Shown here one piece after another: positions 7,253 to 14,819 of a stretch of 26,278 nucleotides of DNA. Location: positions 1 to 26,278 of the forward strand of contig DKXL01000039.1 of the NCBI GenBank assembly GCA_002493005.1, given 5' to 3'. The position numbers were made by a program, and so were the translations under genes. Position 1 is the stretch's first letter. Each line of letters starts with the position of its first letter. This DNA comes from Ruminococcaceae bacterium UBA7127. GTDB taxonomy: Bacteria > Bacillota > Clostridia > Oscillospirales > Acutalibacteraceae. The notes beneath the pieces were generated by a model. That model was not told the origin of the DNA and searched no databases. It was given only the letters and a program-made list of their open reading frames with translations.

Positions 7253-8371
7253 TTATTTTTGAAGTGTTCCAAGACTTGCACACTTAAGATATGCATTAAT
7301 AAATCCGTCTAAGTCGCCGTCCATAACAGCCTGAATATTACCTGTTTCAAAGCTTGTACGGTGATCCTTTACCATTGTATACGGCATAAACACATAGCTT
7401 CGAATTTGAGAGCCCCATGTTATTTCTTTTTGAACTCCCTTGATATCTTCAATTTTTTCAAGATGCTCACGCTCTTTAATTTCAACAAGCTTTGAAATTA
7501 GCATTTTCATTGCAACATCACGGTTTTGATACTGACTGCGCTCTACCTGACTTGCTACTACAATACCTGTCGGAATGTGAGTAAGACGAACAGCCGATGA
7601 TGTTTTGTTAACCTTTTGTCCGCCTGCACCGCTGGCACGGTAAACATCCATTTTTATGTCTTCGGGAGCAATGTTTACCTGTATATTATCATCCATTTCG
7701 GGCATAACCTCAAGTGAAGAAAAGCTTGTATGACGTCTGCCTGCCGAGTCAAACGGAGATACACGCACCAAACGATGAACGCCTGCCTCACTTTTGAGGT
7801 ATCCGTATGCGTTTTCGCCCTCTATAAGCAAAACAGCACTTTTGAGTCCTGCTTCATCACCGTCGAGGTAATCGACCTCTTTAACCTTAAAGCCATGAGC
7901 CTCAGCCCAACGTGTGTACATTCTATAAAGCATTTCAGCCCAATCCTGAGCTTCTGTTCCGCCCGAACCGGCGTGGAAAGTCAAAATAGCGTTATTTTTG
8001 TCATATTCACCTGTAAGCAAAGTTTGCAAACGCTGCTTTTCAAGATTTTCTTTAACCGCTTCGACTTCGCTTTCAGCCTCCTCAAGAAGAGAAATATCCT
8101 CTTCCTCATTGGCAAGTTCAATTAATGCATGAGTATCCTCGTATTTTGCAACAAGTCCTTCATATGCCTCAACCTTACCTTTGAGGGCACCTGTGCGCTG
8201 CAATACCTTTTGTGACTTTTCAACATCGTCCCAAAATCCCGGCTCGGTTGCCTTTAGCTCAAGCTGCTGAATTTCAGACAGCATACCGTTCATTCCGAGT
8301 GCGTCTGACAGGTCATCAATATCAGGTTTAAATGCCTGTAACTTTAACAGTAATTCTTCAAACTGTACCAT
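7253..8371 (-). CDS. prfB: Peptide chain release factor 2
   Basis: RF2 recognises UAA and UGA stop codons and triggers peptide release. The stop-codon recognition tripeptide SPF is at residues 205-207 and the catalytic GGQ at 250-252, where they fall in well-known RF2 proteins. The frame extends to a GTG at 8377, but AGAAAGG is only three bases from that codon and nine bases from ATG 8371, so the ATG is preferred (372 residues). The reading frame is continuous through the first 40 codons, with no in-frame TGA and no CTTTGA slip site. The common autoregulatory +1 frameshift is therefore absent. A near-consensus promoter lies upstream, and apgM follows. Confidence 0.95.
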   Translation of the reverse strand: MVQFEELLLKLQAFKPDIDDLSDALGMNGMLSEIQQLELKATEPGFWDDVEKSQKVLQRTGALKGKVEAYEGLVAKYEDTHALIELANEEEDISLLEEAESEVEAVKENLEKQRLQTLLTGEYDKNNAILTFHAGSGGTEAQDWAEMLYRMYTRWAEAHGFKVKEVDYLDGDEAGLKSAVLLIEGENAYGYLKSEAGVHRLVRVSPFDSAGRRHTSFSSLEVMPEMDDNIQVNIAPEDIKMDVYRASGAGGQKVNKTSSAVRLTHIPTGIVVASQVERSQYQNRDVAMKMLISKLVEIKEREHLEKIEDIKGVQKEITWGSQIRSYVFMPYTMVKDHRTSFETGNIQAVMDGDLDGFINAYLKCASLGTLQK

Positions 8372-8424
8372 AAGCACATACCTTTCTCATAAATTTCTGA
8401 TAACATCTAATTTCACAATTTATT

Positions 8425-8453
8425 ATTATAACAAAATTGATTTAAAATGTAAA
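8425..8453 (-). promoter_or_regulatory. Promoter of prfB-apgM
   Basis: On the minus strand TTTACA (8453-8448) and TATAAT (8430-8425) are 17 bp apart, about 55 bp before the prfB start. Confidence 0.75.
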
Positions 8454-8487
8454 GAAATACCGCTTATACATTTTTGATAAAATACAG

Positions 8488-8516
8488 TTGCAATTACTGC
8501 TTGGATTTGGTATAAT
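8488..8516 (+). promoter_or_regulatory. Promoter of the zinc-ribbon gene and galU
   Basis: TTGCAA (8488-8493) and TATAAT (8511-8516) are 17 bp apart. Transcription would begin near 8523, which rules against the in-frame ATG at 8522 and supports the start at 8555. Confidence 0.7.
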
Positions 8517-8554
8517 TAGGGATGTATAAGAGTATTCGGAGGAAAGCAATATAT

Positions 8555-9580
8555 ATGGATTTTATTAATTACAAGTGCCCTGTGTGCAACAAACAATTCA
8601 CAAAAGATGATGATATCGTTGTATGTCCCGAATGCGGTGCTCCTCATCACAGAGAATGCTATGAGCTTGAGAACCGCTGTTTTTTTGAGGACAAGCACTC
8701 AGAGGATTTTTCTTTTGAACAGTTAAACGCTGAAAAAGATAATGAAAATACAGATGATACTACAAAAGACAGCGATGCAAACATTGTTGTTTGTAAGGTT
8801 TGCAACACTGAAAACCCAAAAGAAACATTTTATTGTCGCAAGTGCGGTGCTCCTCTTAATGAACAAGACAGACAGGCTGGCAACAACAATCAGCAAAACG
8901 GACAACCCGGAGGATTTCCATTCGGCACACCGTTTGTTCAGGCGCAGGTAATCAACCCTTTTGATCCGATGGCAGGATTAAAGAGTGATGAAATTATTGC
9001 TGACAATGTTACCGCAGGAGAAATGTCTAAATTTGTAGGCAAAAGCACTCAATATTTTTTGAGAATATTTGATAATATCAAAAAATTTAACCGTTCAAGA
9101 TTTAATTTTTCTGCTTTTCTGTTTTCGGGAATGTATTTTTTATATAGAAAAATGATTTTGCTCGGAAGTATTTTTTCGGTTCTCTTAATTGGATTTGTTG
9201 TTGCCGAAGCATATATTCAAATGCAACCGTTTTATCAAACGGCAAGCAGTGCTGTATTCAATGCAGTAAATTCGGGACAATATGTTGGTTCTTTGCTCAA
9301 TATTCCGGGTGTTGCACAACAGGATGTACTGATAACATTCATACCTGCATTCTTGGAGTTATTGAGAATGATTATGATGATTGTATGCGGTGCTATTGCC
9401 AACCGCTGTTATTATAAGCATTGCACAAAAAAGATTAATGCCGTAAAGGCAGAAAGCAAAGGCGAAGACGTCAGCAAAAAACTTGAAGAAAAAGGCGGAG
9501 TTAATCTTCCGCTTGCCATATGTATTGGGATTGCTTACCTTATAATTAACTATTTACCGGCATTTTTATTCTATTTTTAA
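8555..9580 (+). CDS. RING-like/zinc-ribbon membrane protein
   Basis: This is a 341-residue protein with two predicted zinc modules and a membrane part. The N-terminal module (residues 7-45) has C-x-x-C, C-x-x-C, then HHRECY and a later Cys, resembling prokaryotic RING-finger domains. A second ribbon (about 69-93) reads CKVCNTENPKETFYCRKCG. A low-complexity Asn/Gln/Gly-rich linker follows. The C-terminal half carries about three to four hydrophobic segments, beginning with FNFSAFLFSGMYFLYRKM, the pattern seen in DUF2628-type proteins. ATG 8555 is chosen over 8522 because CGGAGGAAAG lies before it and the promoter places 8522 at the transcript start. The function is unknown. galU follows after 12 bp and is probably co-transcribed. 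Confidence 0.82.
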   Translation: MDFINYKCPVCNKQFTKDDDIVVCPECGAPHHRECYELENRCFFEDKHSEDFSFEQLNAEKDNENTDDTTKDSDANIVVCKVCNTENPKETFYCRKCGAPLNEQDRQAGNNNQQNGQPGGFPFGTPFVQAQVINPFDPMAGLKSDEIIADNVTAGEMSKFVGKSTQYFLRIFDNIKKFNRSRFNFSAFLFSGMYFLYRKMILLGSIFSVLLIGFVVAEAYIQMQPFYQTASSAVFNAVNSGQYVGSLLNIPGVAQQDVLITFIPAFLELLRMIMMIVCGAIANRCYYKHCTKKINAVKAESKGEDVSKKLEEKGGVNLPLAICIGIAYLIINYLPAFLFYF

Positions 9581-9592
9581 AGGAGAGGTTAT

Positions 9593-10468
9593 ATGAAAAA
9601 AATTACTAAAGCAGTTATTCCTGCTGCAGGTTTTGGTACAAGAGTTCTGCCTGCAACTAAAAATATGCCTAAAGAAATGTTCCCGATTGTAGACAAGCCT
9701 ACAATTCAATATATTGTTGAAGAAGCTGTTGCTGCGGGAATTACTGATATTTTAATTATTACAAACAGAGGCAAAGATCTTATGGAGGATCATTTCGATG
9801 CATCTCCTGAGCTTGAATCGCTGCTTGAAAAAAGCGGAAAAACCGAATTTCTTGAAACTGTCAGAAGCATCTCAAATCTTGCCAACATTACCTTTATAAG
9901 ACAAAAGGAAATGAAAGGTCTTGGGCACGCTGTTCTTAAAGCTAAATCGTTTATCGGCAACGAGCCTTTTGCCGTAATGTACGGTGACGGCGTTATCATC
10001 AGCAAAACTCCTGCGATTAAACAGCTTATTGACTGCTATGGCGAATACGGTGAAGGCGTAGTAGGTGTAAAAAAGGTTGATGCAAAGGATATTCATAAGT
10101 ACGGCTCACTTAAGGTTGAAAATCTTCACGACAATGTGTTTGCCTGTACAGATATGAAAGAGAAACCACAGACTCCGGAAGAAGTGCTCTCTCTGTATTC
10201 CATTCTTGACAGATGTGTTTTGCCTGCTGAAATTTTTGAAATTCTTGAGCGCACTGCTCCCGGTGTCGGCGGTGAGATTCAGCTTACCGACGCTATGCGC
10301 GAAATTGCAATTACTAAAGGTATGACCGCTGTTGAATTTGAAGGTAAACGCTATGATATGGGTAACAAATTCGGTATTTTACAAGCTCAAATTGAAGTAG
10401 GTCTTGCACACCCTGAAACAAAGGATTTATTAAAAAAATACATTAAAGAACTTGCAAAATCATTATAA
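9593..10468 (+). CDS. galU: UTP-glucose-1-phosphate uridylyltransferase
   Basis: The product makes UDP-glucose from UTP and glucose-1-phosphate for cell-envelope polysaccharides and galactose metabolism. The nucleotide-binding signature AVIPAAGFGTRVLPATK is at residues 7-23, followed by KEMFPIVDKPTIQYIVEEA. The later GGEIQLTDAM and KRYDMGNK segments are family hallmarks. Length (291) is normal. AAAGGAGAGG precedes the ATG. It could equally be called gtaB. Confidence 0.95.
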   Translation: MKKITKAVIPAAGFGTRVLPATKNMPKEMFPIVDKPTIQYIVEEAVAAGITDILIITNRGKDLMEDHFDASPELESLLEKSGKTEFLETVRSISNLANITFIRQKEMKGLGHAVLKAKSFIGNEPFAVMYGDGVIISKTPAIKQLIDCYGEYGEGVVGVKKVDAKDIHKYGSLKVENLHDNVFACTDMKEKPQTPEEVLSLYSILDRCVLPAEIFEILERTAPGVGGEIQLTDAMREIAITKGMTAVEFEGKRYDMGNKFGILQAQIEVGLAHPETKDLLKKYIKELAKSL

Positions 10469-10516
10469 TGGTGCTATAATAGCTTTTAAAATAAAGTAAT
10501 AGATTTACATAGCTTG

Positions 10517-10565
10517 TAAGTGTCACTGCTTTTGATGACAAACTGCGAACAGCGAACACTTTTTA
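10517..10565 (+). terminator. Possible terminator of galU
   Basis: AGTGTCACTG (10519-10528) pairs imperfectly with CAGCGAACACT (10550-10560), followed by a short T run. The long loop makes it a weaker case than the hairpin at 10598. Confidence 0.45.
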
Positions 10566-10597
10566 AAATAAAAATAAAAATTAATAATTAAAAAATC

Positions 10598-10640
10598 AAA
10601 GAGGATTTCACATTTATAGTGCGAAGTCCTCTTTTTGCTT
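10598..10640. terminator. Terminator between convergent galU and PHP gene
   Basis: AAAGAGGA (10598-10605) pairs with TCCTCTTT (10627-10634), the stem extends further with mismatches, and runs of A and T flank it on both sides. It can act for both strands. Confidence 0.8.
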
Positions 10641-10656
10641 TTATTCAGTAAATTTT

Positions 10657-11478
10657 TTATTTAATATCAATTAAAATCGGTCTGCGTTTTTCAAAAATTG
10701 TGTAGTAGGTAAAGCCTGCGTTCTTTGCAAGCTCTATCCCCTTTTCTACCTCTTTTCCAATATCGTCTGCACAGTGCGCGTCGCTGCCTATTGTGATGTA
10801 TTTTCCGCCAAGCTCTTTAAAACGCTTGACTTGATACGCATCAGGAAGTGAGCTTCCGAAATCTTTATATAAGCCTGACACATTGATTTCAAGCGCCTTG
10901 TCATTTTTGATGAGAGCTTTATATATTAAATCTATTTTATTCTGATACGGCTCAAGGTTATACATCAAGTCTGTATCGCGCTTTATGTAACGTAAAGGAT
11001 AGGTTATGTGTGCCAAAGTATCAAAATTCTCAAACTCAGCGGTTTCCAATAGCTCATCAAAATATTGGTTTAGCACTTTATCAATATTTATCATATTATA
11101 ATCAAGATAGTAAAAATCTTCAAAATCACGGATATTGTGAACAGAAGCAATAACAAAATCAAAATCTCCGTATTGGAGTGCTCTTTGAGTACATTTCAAA
11201 TCATGCATTGGCTCGCCAAGCTCTATTCCGCACAGAACCTTTAAAGTATTACGATACTTTAACTTTGCATCATTTGCTTCACGGAAAGATGTGGGAATAG
11301 TTTTGTCAAAATATCCATATCGACTGTGCTCTCCTTCTTTTATAAGCGGAGCTTCACAATGGTCGGTTATTGCAATAGCATAGAGTCCGCGTTCTACTGC
11401 ACTTTTACACATATCTTCAACTGAATTTTGTGCGTCAAATGAATTGTTGGAATGTGTGTGTGTATCACATATTTTCAT
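10657..11478 (-). CDS. PHP-domain phosphatase, histidinol-phosphatase family
   Basis: This metal-dependent phosphoesterase of the PHP family most resembles HisK-type histidinol-phosphate phosphatases. The metal-binding motifs appear in order: DTHTHS (residues 5-10), ITDHCE (about 38-43), the Glu in GIELGE, ASVHN, HITYP and the C-terminal IGSDAH. Length (273) fits. No other histidine-biosynthesis gene is nearby, so a different phosphate ester could be the substrate. CGGAGG lies 11 bases before the ATG. The gene diverges from the ACT-PFL unit. Confidence 0.85.
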   Translation of the reverse strand: MKICDTHTHSNNSFDAQNSVEDMCKSAVERGLYAIAITDHCEAPLIKEGEHSRYGYFDKTIPTSFREANDAKLKYRNTLKVLCGIELGEPMHDLKCTQRALQYGDFDFVIASVHNIRDFEDFYYLDYNMINIDKVLNQYFDELLETAEFENFDTLAHITYPLRYIKRDTDLMYNLEPYQNKIDLIYKALIKNDKALEINVSGLYKDFGSSLPDAYQVKRFKELGGKYITIGSDAHCADDIGKEVEKGIELAKNAGFTYYTIFEKRRPILIDIK

Positions 11479-11499
11479 AAGTGCATTACCTCCGATATG

Positions 11500-11528
11500 A
11501 TGATAACATATACATTGGTTTTTTGCAA
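11500..11528 (-). promoter_or_regulatory. Promoter of the PHP phosphatase gene
   Basis: On the minus strand TTGCAA (11528-11523) and TATCAT (11505-11500) are 17 bp apart, about 20 bp before the start codon. Confidence 0.5.
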
Positions 11529-11547
11529 TTTTTTTGCAAAATTTAGC

Positions 11548-11576
11548 TTTACTTTGACATAAAAAAATTATATAAT
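11548..11576 (+). promoter_or_regulatory. Promoter of the ACT-PFL unit
   Basis: TATAAT (11571-11576) has TTTACT (11548-11553) at 17 bp spacing. A closer TTGACA at 11554 is too near (11 bp) to be its partner. The predicted leader is about 70 bases. Confidence 0.5.
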
Positions 11577-11653
11577 AGGTTTAATTGGATTTTAATTCAA
11601 AATTCTAACTATGCAGGACATATTTTTAATTCCTGCAAAAACGGAGGTAACAT

Positions 11654-11923
11654 ATGAAAGCTATTATTACTGTAATCGGTAAAGACAGCATTGGTATTCT
11701 TGCCAAGGTGTCTGATGCCTGTGCAAGTGCAGATGTAAACATTGTTGAAGTTACTCAGAGTGTACTTCAGGATATGTTTGCTATGGTTATGCTTGTCGAG
11801 ATTGATAAGTCAAATATTGGGTTTGACCAACTCAGAGAAAGCCTTAACGCTGTCGGCGAGTCTACCAACACCAAAATTCACATTATGCATGAGGATATTT
11901 TTAATAGTATGCACAAAATATAA
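11654..11923 (+). CDS. ACT-domain protein (UPF0237)
   Basis: This is an 89-residue single ACT domain, a small regulatory fold that usually binds amino acids. It reads ITVIGKDSIGILAKVSDACA at the N-terminus, then NIVEVTQSVLQDMFAMVMLVEI, the two blocks that define the UPF0237 group. GGAGG lies six bases before the ATG. It is followed 96 bp later by a PFL/UPF0210 gene, and these two families commonly occur side by side in Gram-positive genomes, which suggests a joint role. The ligand is unknown. Confidence 0.9.
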   Translation: MKAIITVIGKDSIGILAKVSDACASADVNIVEVTQSVLQDMFAMVMLVEIDKSNIGFDQLRESLNAVGESTNTKIHIMHEDIFNSMHKI

Positions 11924-12019
11924 AATAACGTGACTCAGCACACAATTTGAGCAGTTTTCTGTAAAGCAAAAATGCGATTTGATTCGGACTTAATTGCATA
12001 TTGAAAGGATATACATATT

Positions 12020-13381
12020 ATGTTAGAAACTAAAGATATACTTGAAACTATTAATATGATAGACAATGAGCACCTTGATGTCAGAACCATTACTATGGGT
12101 ATTTCTCTGCTTGACTGCATTGATGATGACATTGACAAGGCATGTACAAAGGTTTATGACAAAATTTGCAGAAGTGCAAAGGATCTCGTAAAAACCGGTG
12201 AGGACATTCAGAAAGAATACGGTATTCCGATTATTCACAAAAGAATTTCAGTTACCCCCATCGGTATGGTTGCTGCTCCCTGCCAAAGCAAAAATGTTGT
12301 AAAGTTTGCTTATGCTCTTGACAAGGCAGCAAAGCAGCTCGGCGTAAACTTTATCGGCGGCTACTCGGCACTTGTGCAAAAGGGCTTTGCAAGCGGCGAC
12401 TATGCGCTTATTGAGAGTATTCCTCAGGCGTTGAGTGAAACTGAATTTGTATGTTCATCTGTAAATATCGGTTCAACAAAAGCAGGTATTAATATGGACG
12501 CAGTCAAAATGATGGGCAAGATTGTCAAGCAGACTGCTGAAATTACCGCTGACAGAGATTGTATCGGCGCAGCAAAACTTGTTGTGTTCTGCAATGCACC
12601 TGAAGATAATCCGTTTATGGCAGGTGCTTTTCACGGTGTTGGTGAAGCTGACACTGTTATTAATGTTGGCGTTTCCGGTCCGGGCGTTGTAAGAGCTGCT
12701 CTCGCAAAAGGCGGCGCTGGCAAGGATATAACCGAAATTGCAGATATGGTTAAGAAAACCGCATTTAAAATCACCAGAATGGGCCAGCTAGTCGCCAAAG
12801 AAGCAAGCAAACGACTTTGTGTGCCTTTTGGTATTGTGGATTTGTCACTTGCACCTACACCCGCTGTCGGCGACAGCGTAGCTTATATTCTTGAAGAAAT
12901 GGGACTTGAGGTATGCGGATGTCACGGCACAACCGCTGCGCTTGCACTGCTTAACGACGCTGTTAAAAAGGGTGGTGTGATGGCTTCTTCACACGTTGGT
13001 GGCTTAAGCGGAGCATTTATTCCGGTTTCTGAGGATGCAGGTATGATTCACGCAGCCGAAAACGGGTATCTTGACATTACTAAGCTTGAATCTATGACTG
13101 CCGTTTGCTCGGTTGGTCTTGATATGATTGTTGTTCCGGGTGACATTACGCCTGAAGTTATCTCTGCAATTATTGCTGACGAGGCTGCAATCGGTATGGT
13201 AAATACCAAAACTACCGCAGTCAGACTTATTCCTGCCATCGGCAAAATGTCAGGTGAAGTACTAAACTTTGGCGGATTGCTCGGCAAGGGACCTGTTATG
13301 CCGATAAGAAAAGGCTCGCCTGAAGTGTTTATTAATCGCGGCGGCAGAATTCCTGCACCGCTTCAAGCGCTTAAAAACTAA
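12020..13381 (+). CDS. PFL family protein (UPF0210/DUF711)
   Basis: The 453-residue protein belongs to the conserved UPF0210 family, sometimes described as pyruvate-formate-lyase-like. Characteristic stretches are VRTITMGISLLDCID near the start, VNFIGGYSALVQKG, FHGVGEADTVINVGVSGPG in the middle, and the C-terminal GGRIPAPLQALKN. No signal peptide or membrane segment is visible. AAAGGAT precedes the ATG. The biochemical role is not established, and neighbouring the ACT gene suggests that the ACT protein controls it. The V-type ATPase operon starts only 23 bp after its stop. Confidence 0.9.
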   Translation: MLETKDILETINMIDNEHLDVRTITMGISLLDCIDDDIDKACTKVYDKICRSAKDLVKTGEDIQKEYGIPIIHKRISVTPIGMVAAPCQSKNVVKFAYALDKAAKQLGVNFIGGYSALVQKGFASGDYALIESIPQALSETEFVCSSVNIGSTKAGINMDAVKMMGKIVKQTAEITADRDCIGAAKLVVFCNAPEDNPFMAGAFHGVGEADTVINVGVSGPGVVRAALAKGGAGKDITEIADMVKKTAFKITRMGQLVAKEASKRLCVPFGIVDLSLAPTPAVGDSVAYILEEMGLEVCGCHGTTAALALLNDAVKKGGVMASSHVGGLSGAFIPVSEDAGMIHAAENGYLDITKLESMTAVCSVGLDMIVVPGDITPEVISAIIADEAAIGMVNTKTTAVRLIPAIGKMSGEVLNFGGLLGKGPVMPIRKGSPEVFINRGGRIPAPLQALKN

Positions 13382-13404
13382 ATTTTTCACGGAGGTGTAT
13401 TTTT

Positions 13405-13716
13405 GTGGAAGATATGATCAAAAGAATTATTGACGCTGACAACGAAGCTAAGATGCTCGAAGAGTCTACATTAAAAGAAAAAGCAGAGCTCAGCAAAAAA
13501 ATTGACGCAGAAATCCAGAAAATTCACGACAGCTATATGGCGAAAGCTGAGGAAACCGTCAAAAACAACAGAATTACTGAGGAAAAGAAAGCAAAACGTC
13601 AGTGGGAAGAAATCCAGCAAAAACACAATTCTGTTCTAATTAAGCTGAAAGCTGATTTTGAAAGAAATCATGACAAATGGGCTGATGAAATTGTAAAGCG
13701 TGCTATTGCTCAATAA
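13405..13716 (+). CDS. V-type ATPase peripheral stalk subunit H/G
   Basis: This 103-residue protein is almost entirely charged heptad-like helix, as expected for the stalk coiled-coil partner of subunit E. It starts with GTG, supported by GGAGGTG seven bases upstream. An internal ATG at codon 4 lies too close to serve that ribosome site as well. Identification rests mainly on position as first gene of the ATPase operon plus coiled-coil composition, since such subunits have few fixed motifs. Confidence 0.75.
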   Translation: MEDMIKRIIDADNEAKMLEESTLKEKAELSKKIDAEIQKIHDSYMAKAEETVKNNRITEEKKAKRQWEEIQQKHNSVLIKLKADFERNHDKWADEIVKRAIAQ

Positions 13717-13749
13717 TCTTTGTTGATTTTAAGGAGGTGTATACAGATA

Positions 13750-14784
13750 ATGCCTAAAACTTCGTTTGCGATTCTGACCAAAGCAAGATCTAAATTTGGC
13801 AAACGTCTTACTGATAAAGACTACACAAGTTTGCTTGCGTGCCAGAACGTATCGGAAATTATGTCGTATCTGAAAACATATACCCACTACTCTAACGCCC
13901 TTCGTGATATTAACGAACGTGATGTGCATCGCGGACGGCTTGAAGCTATGCTACGTCAGAATCTTTTTTATGAATTTGACTCGCTGTGCAGATATGACTC
14001 AGGTGTCAGTACAGGACTGTCGATGTATATTATCGAAACAATGGAGGTTGAGCAGATAATAAGGTTTCTTGTATTGCTTAACTCAAATTCAACCGATAAA
14101 TTTATATATCAGTTTCCTGCGTACTTTTCAAAACACACTGAAATTAATATTGACAAGCTCGCAAACGCAAAAAACTATGCTGAGTTTTTGAGCGCAACGG
14201 CGCTGTCACCCTATTATGAAATATTGAAAAAGTATTCAACAGTTGATAAGAACAGGCTTCCGATTTCGGAAATTGAAAACAAGCTTTATGAATTTGTTTT
14301 TGAGAACCTATATAGAGCTGTTAAAAAATCTGTCAAAGGCAAAGAAAGACAAGAACTGACTGACTTTTTCTATACCATAAATGATTATAATATTTTTTCA
14401 AGAATACTCAGGCTAAAAAAATATTATAATCTCTCCCCTGACGAAATAAAATCAAATTTGCTGATAAAGTTCAGCAATATTAATCCAAGAACTATTGATA
14501 TGATGTGCAGGGCTGAATCGTCTGCTGAAGTGTTCTCAATAATGCAGAGCACACACAGCGGCAGTTATATTAATAAAATCGGATATGTTTACGCAAGTGA
14601 CATTTCTCCGAGAGTACAGTACAGACTGGCAAAGAAGAATATGCATTTTTCTAACAATCCGTCTGTAGTAATGATTTCATATATGTTTGTTGCCGAAACA
14701 GAGTTGATGAATATCATCAGTCTGATTGAGGGAACAAGATATAAATTAGACAGCAAAATAATACAGTCTATGCTCATCGTTTGA
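13750..14784 (+). CDS. ntpC: V-type ATPase subunit C (central stalk cap)
   Basis: Subunit C (eukaryotic d) sits on the membrane ring and links it to the central shaft. The 344-residue helical protein starts AILTKARSKFGKRLTDKDY and has repeated blocks such as VSEIMSYLKTYTHY, typical of the family. The frame is open from 13720, but ATG 13750 follows AAGGAGG by 12 bases and is preferred. No membrane segment is evident. It lies between the stalk subunit and subunit I. Confidence 0.85.
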   Translation: MPKTSFAILTKARSKFGKRLTDKDYTSLLACQNVSEIMSYLKTYTHYSNALRDINERDVHRGRLEAMLRQNLFYEFDSLCRYDSGVSTGLSMYIIETMEVEQIIRFLVLLNSNSTDKFIYQFPAYFSKHTEINIDKLANAKNYAEFLSATALSPYYEILKKYSTVDKNRLPISEIENKLYEFVFENLYRAVKKSVKGKERQELTDFFYTINDYNIFSRILRLKKYYNLSPDEIKSNLLIKFSNINPRTIDMMCRAESSAEVFSIMQSTHSGSYINKIGYVYASDISPRVQYRLAKKNMHFSNNPSVVMISYMFVAETELMNIISLIEGTRYKLDSKIIQSMLIV

Positions 14785-14819
14785 TGTGGATATGGCTTCT
14801 ATAAAGAGGTGAATTAGAT

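Noticed and set aside
8522..8554. Upstream ATG of the zinc-ribbon protein
   Set aside because: It falls at the predicted transcript start, while a strong GGAGG precedes the ATG at 8555.
11554..11576. TTGACA at 11554 paired with TATAAT at 11571
   Set aside because: The 11-bp spacing is too short. TTTACT at 11548 has the proper 17 bp.
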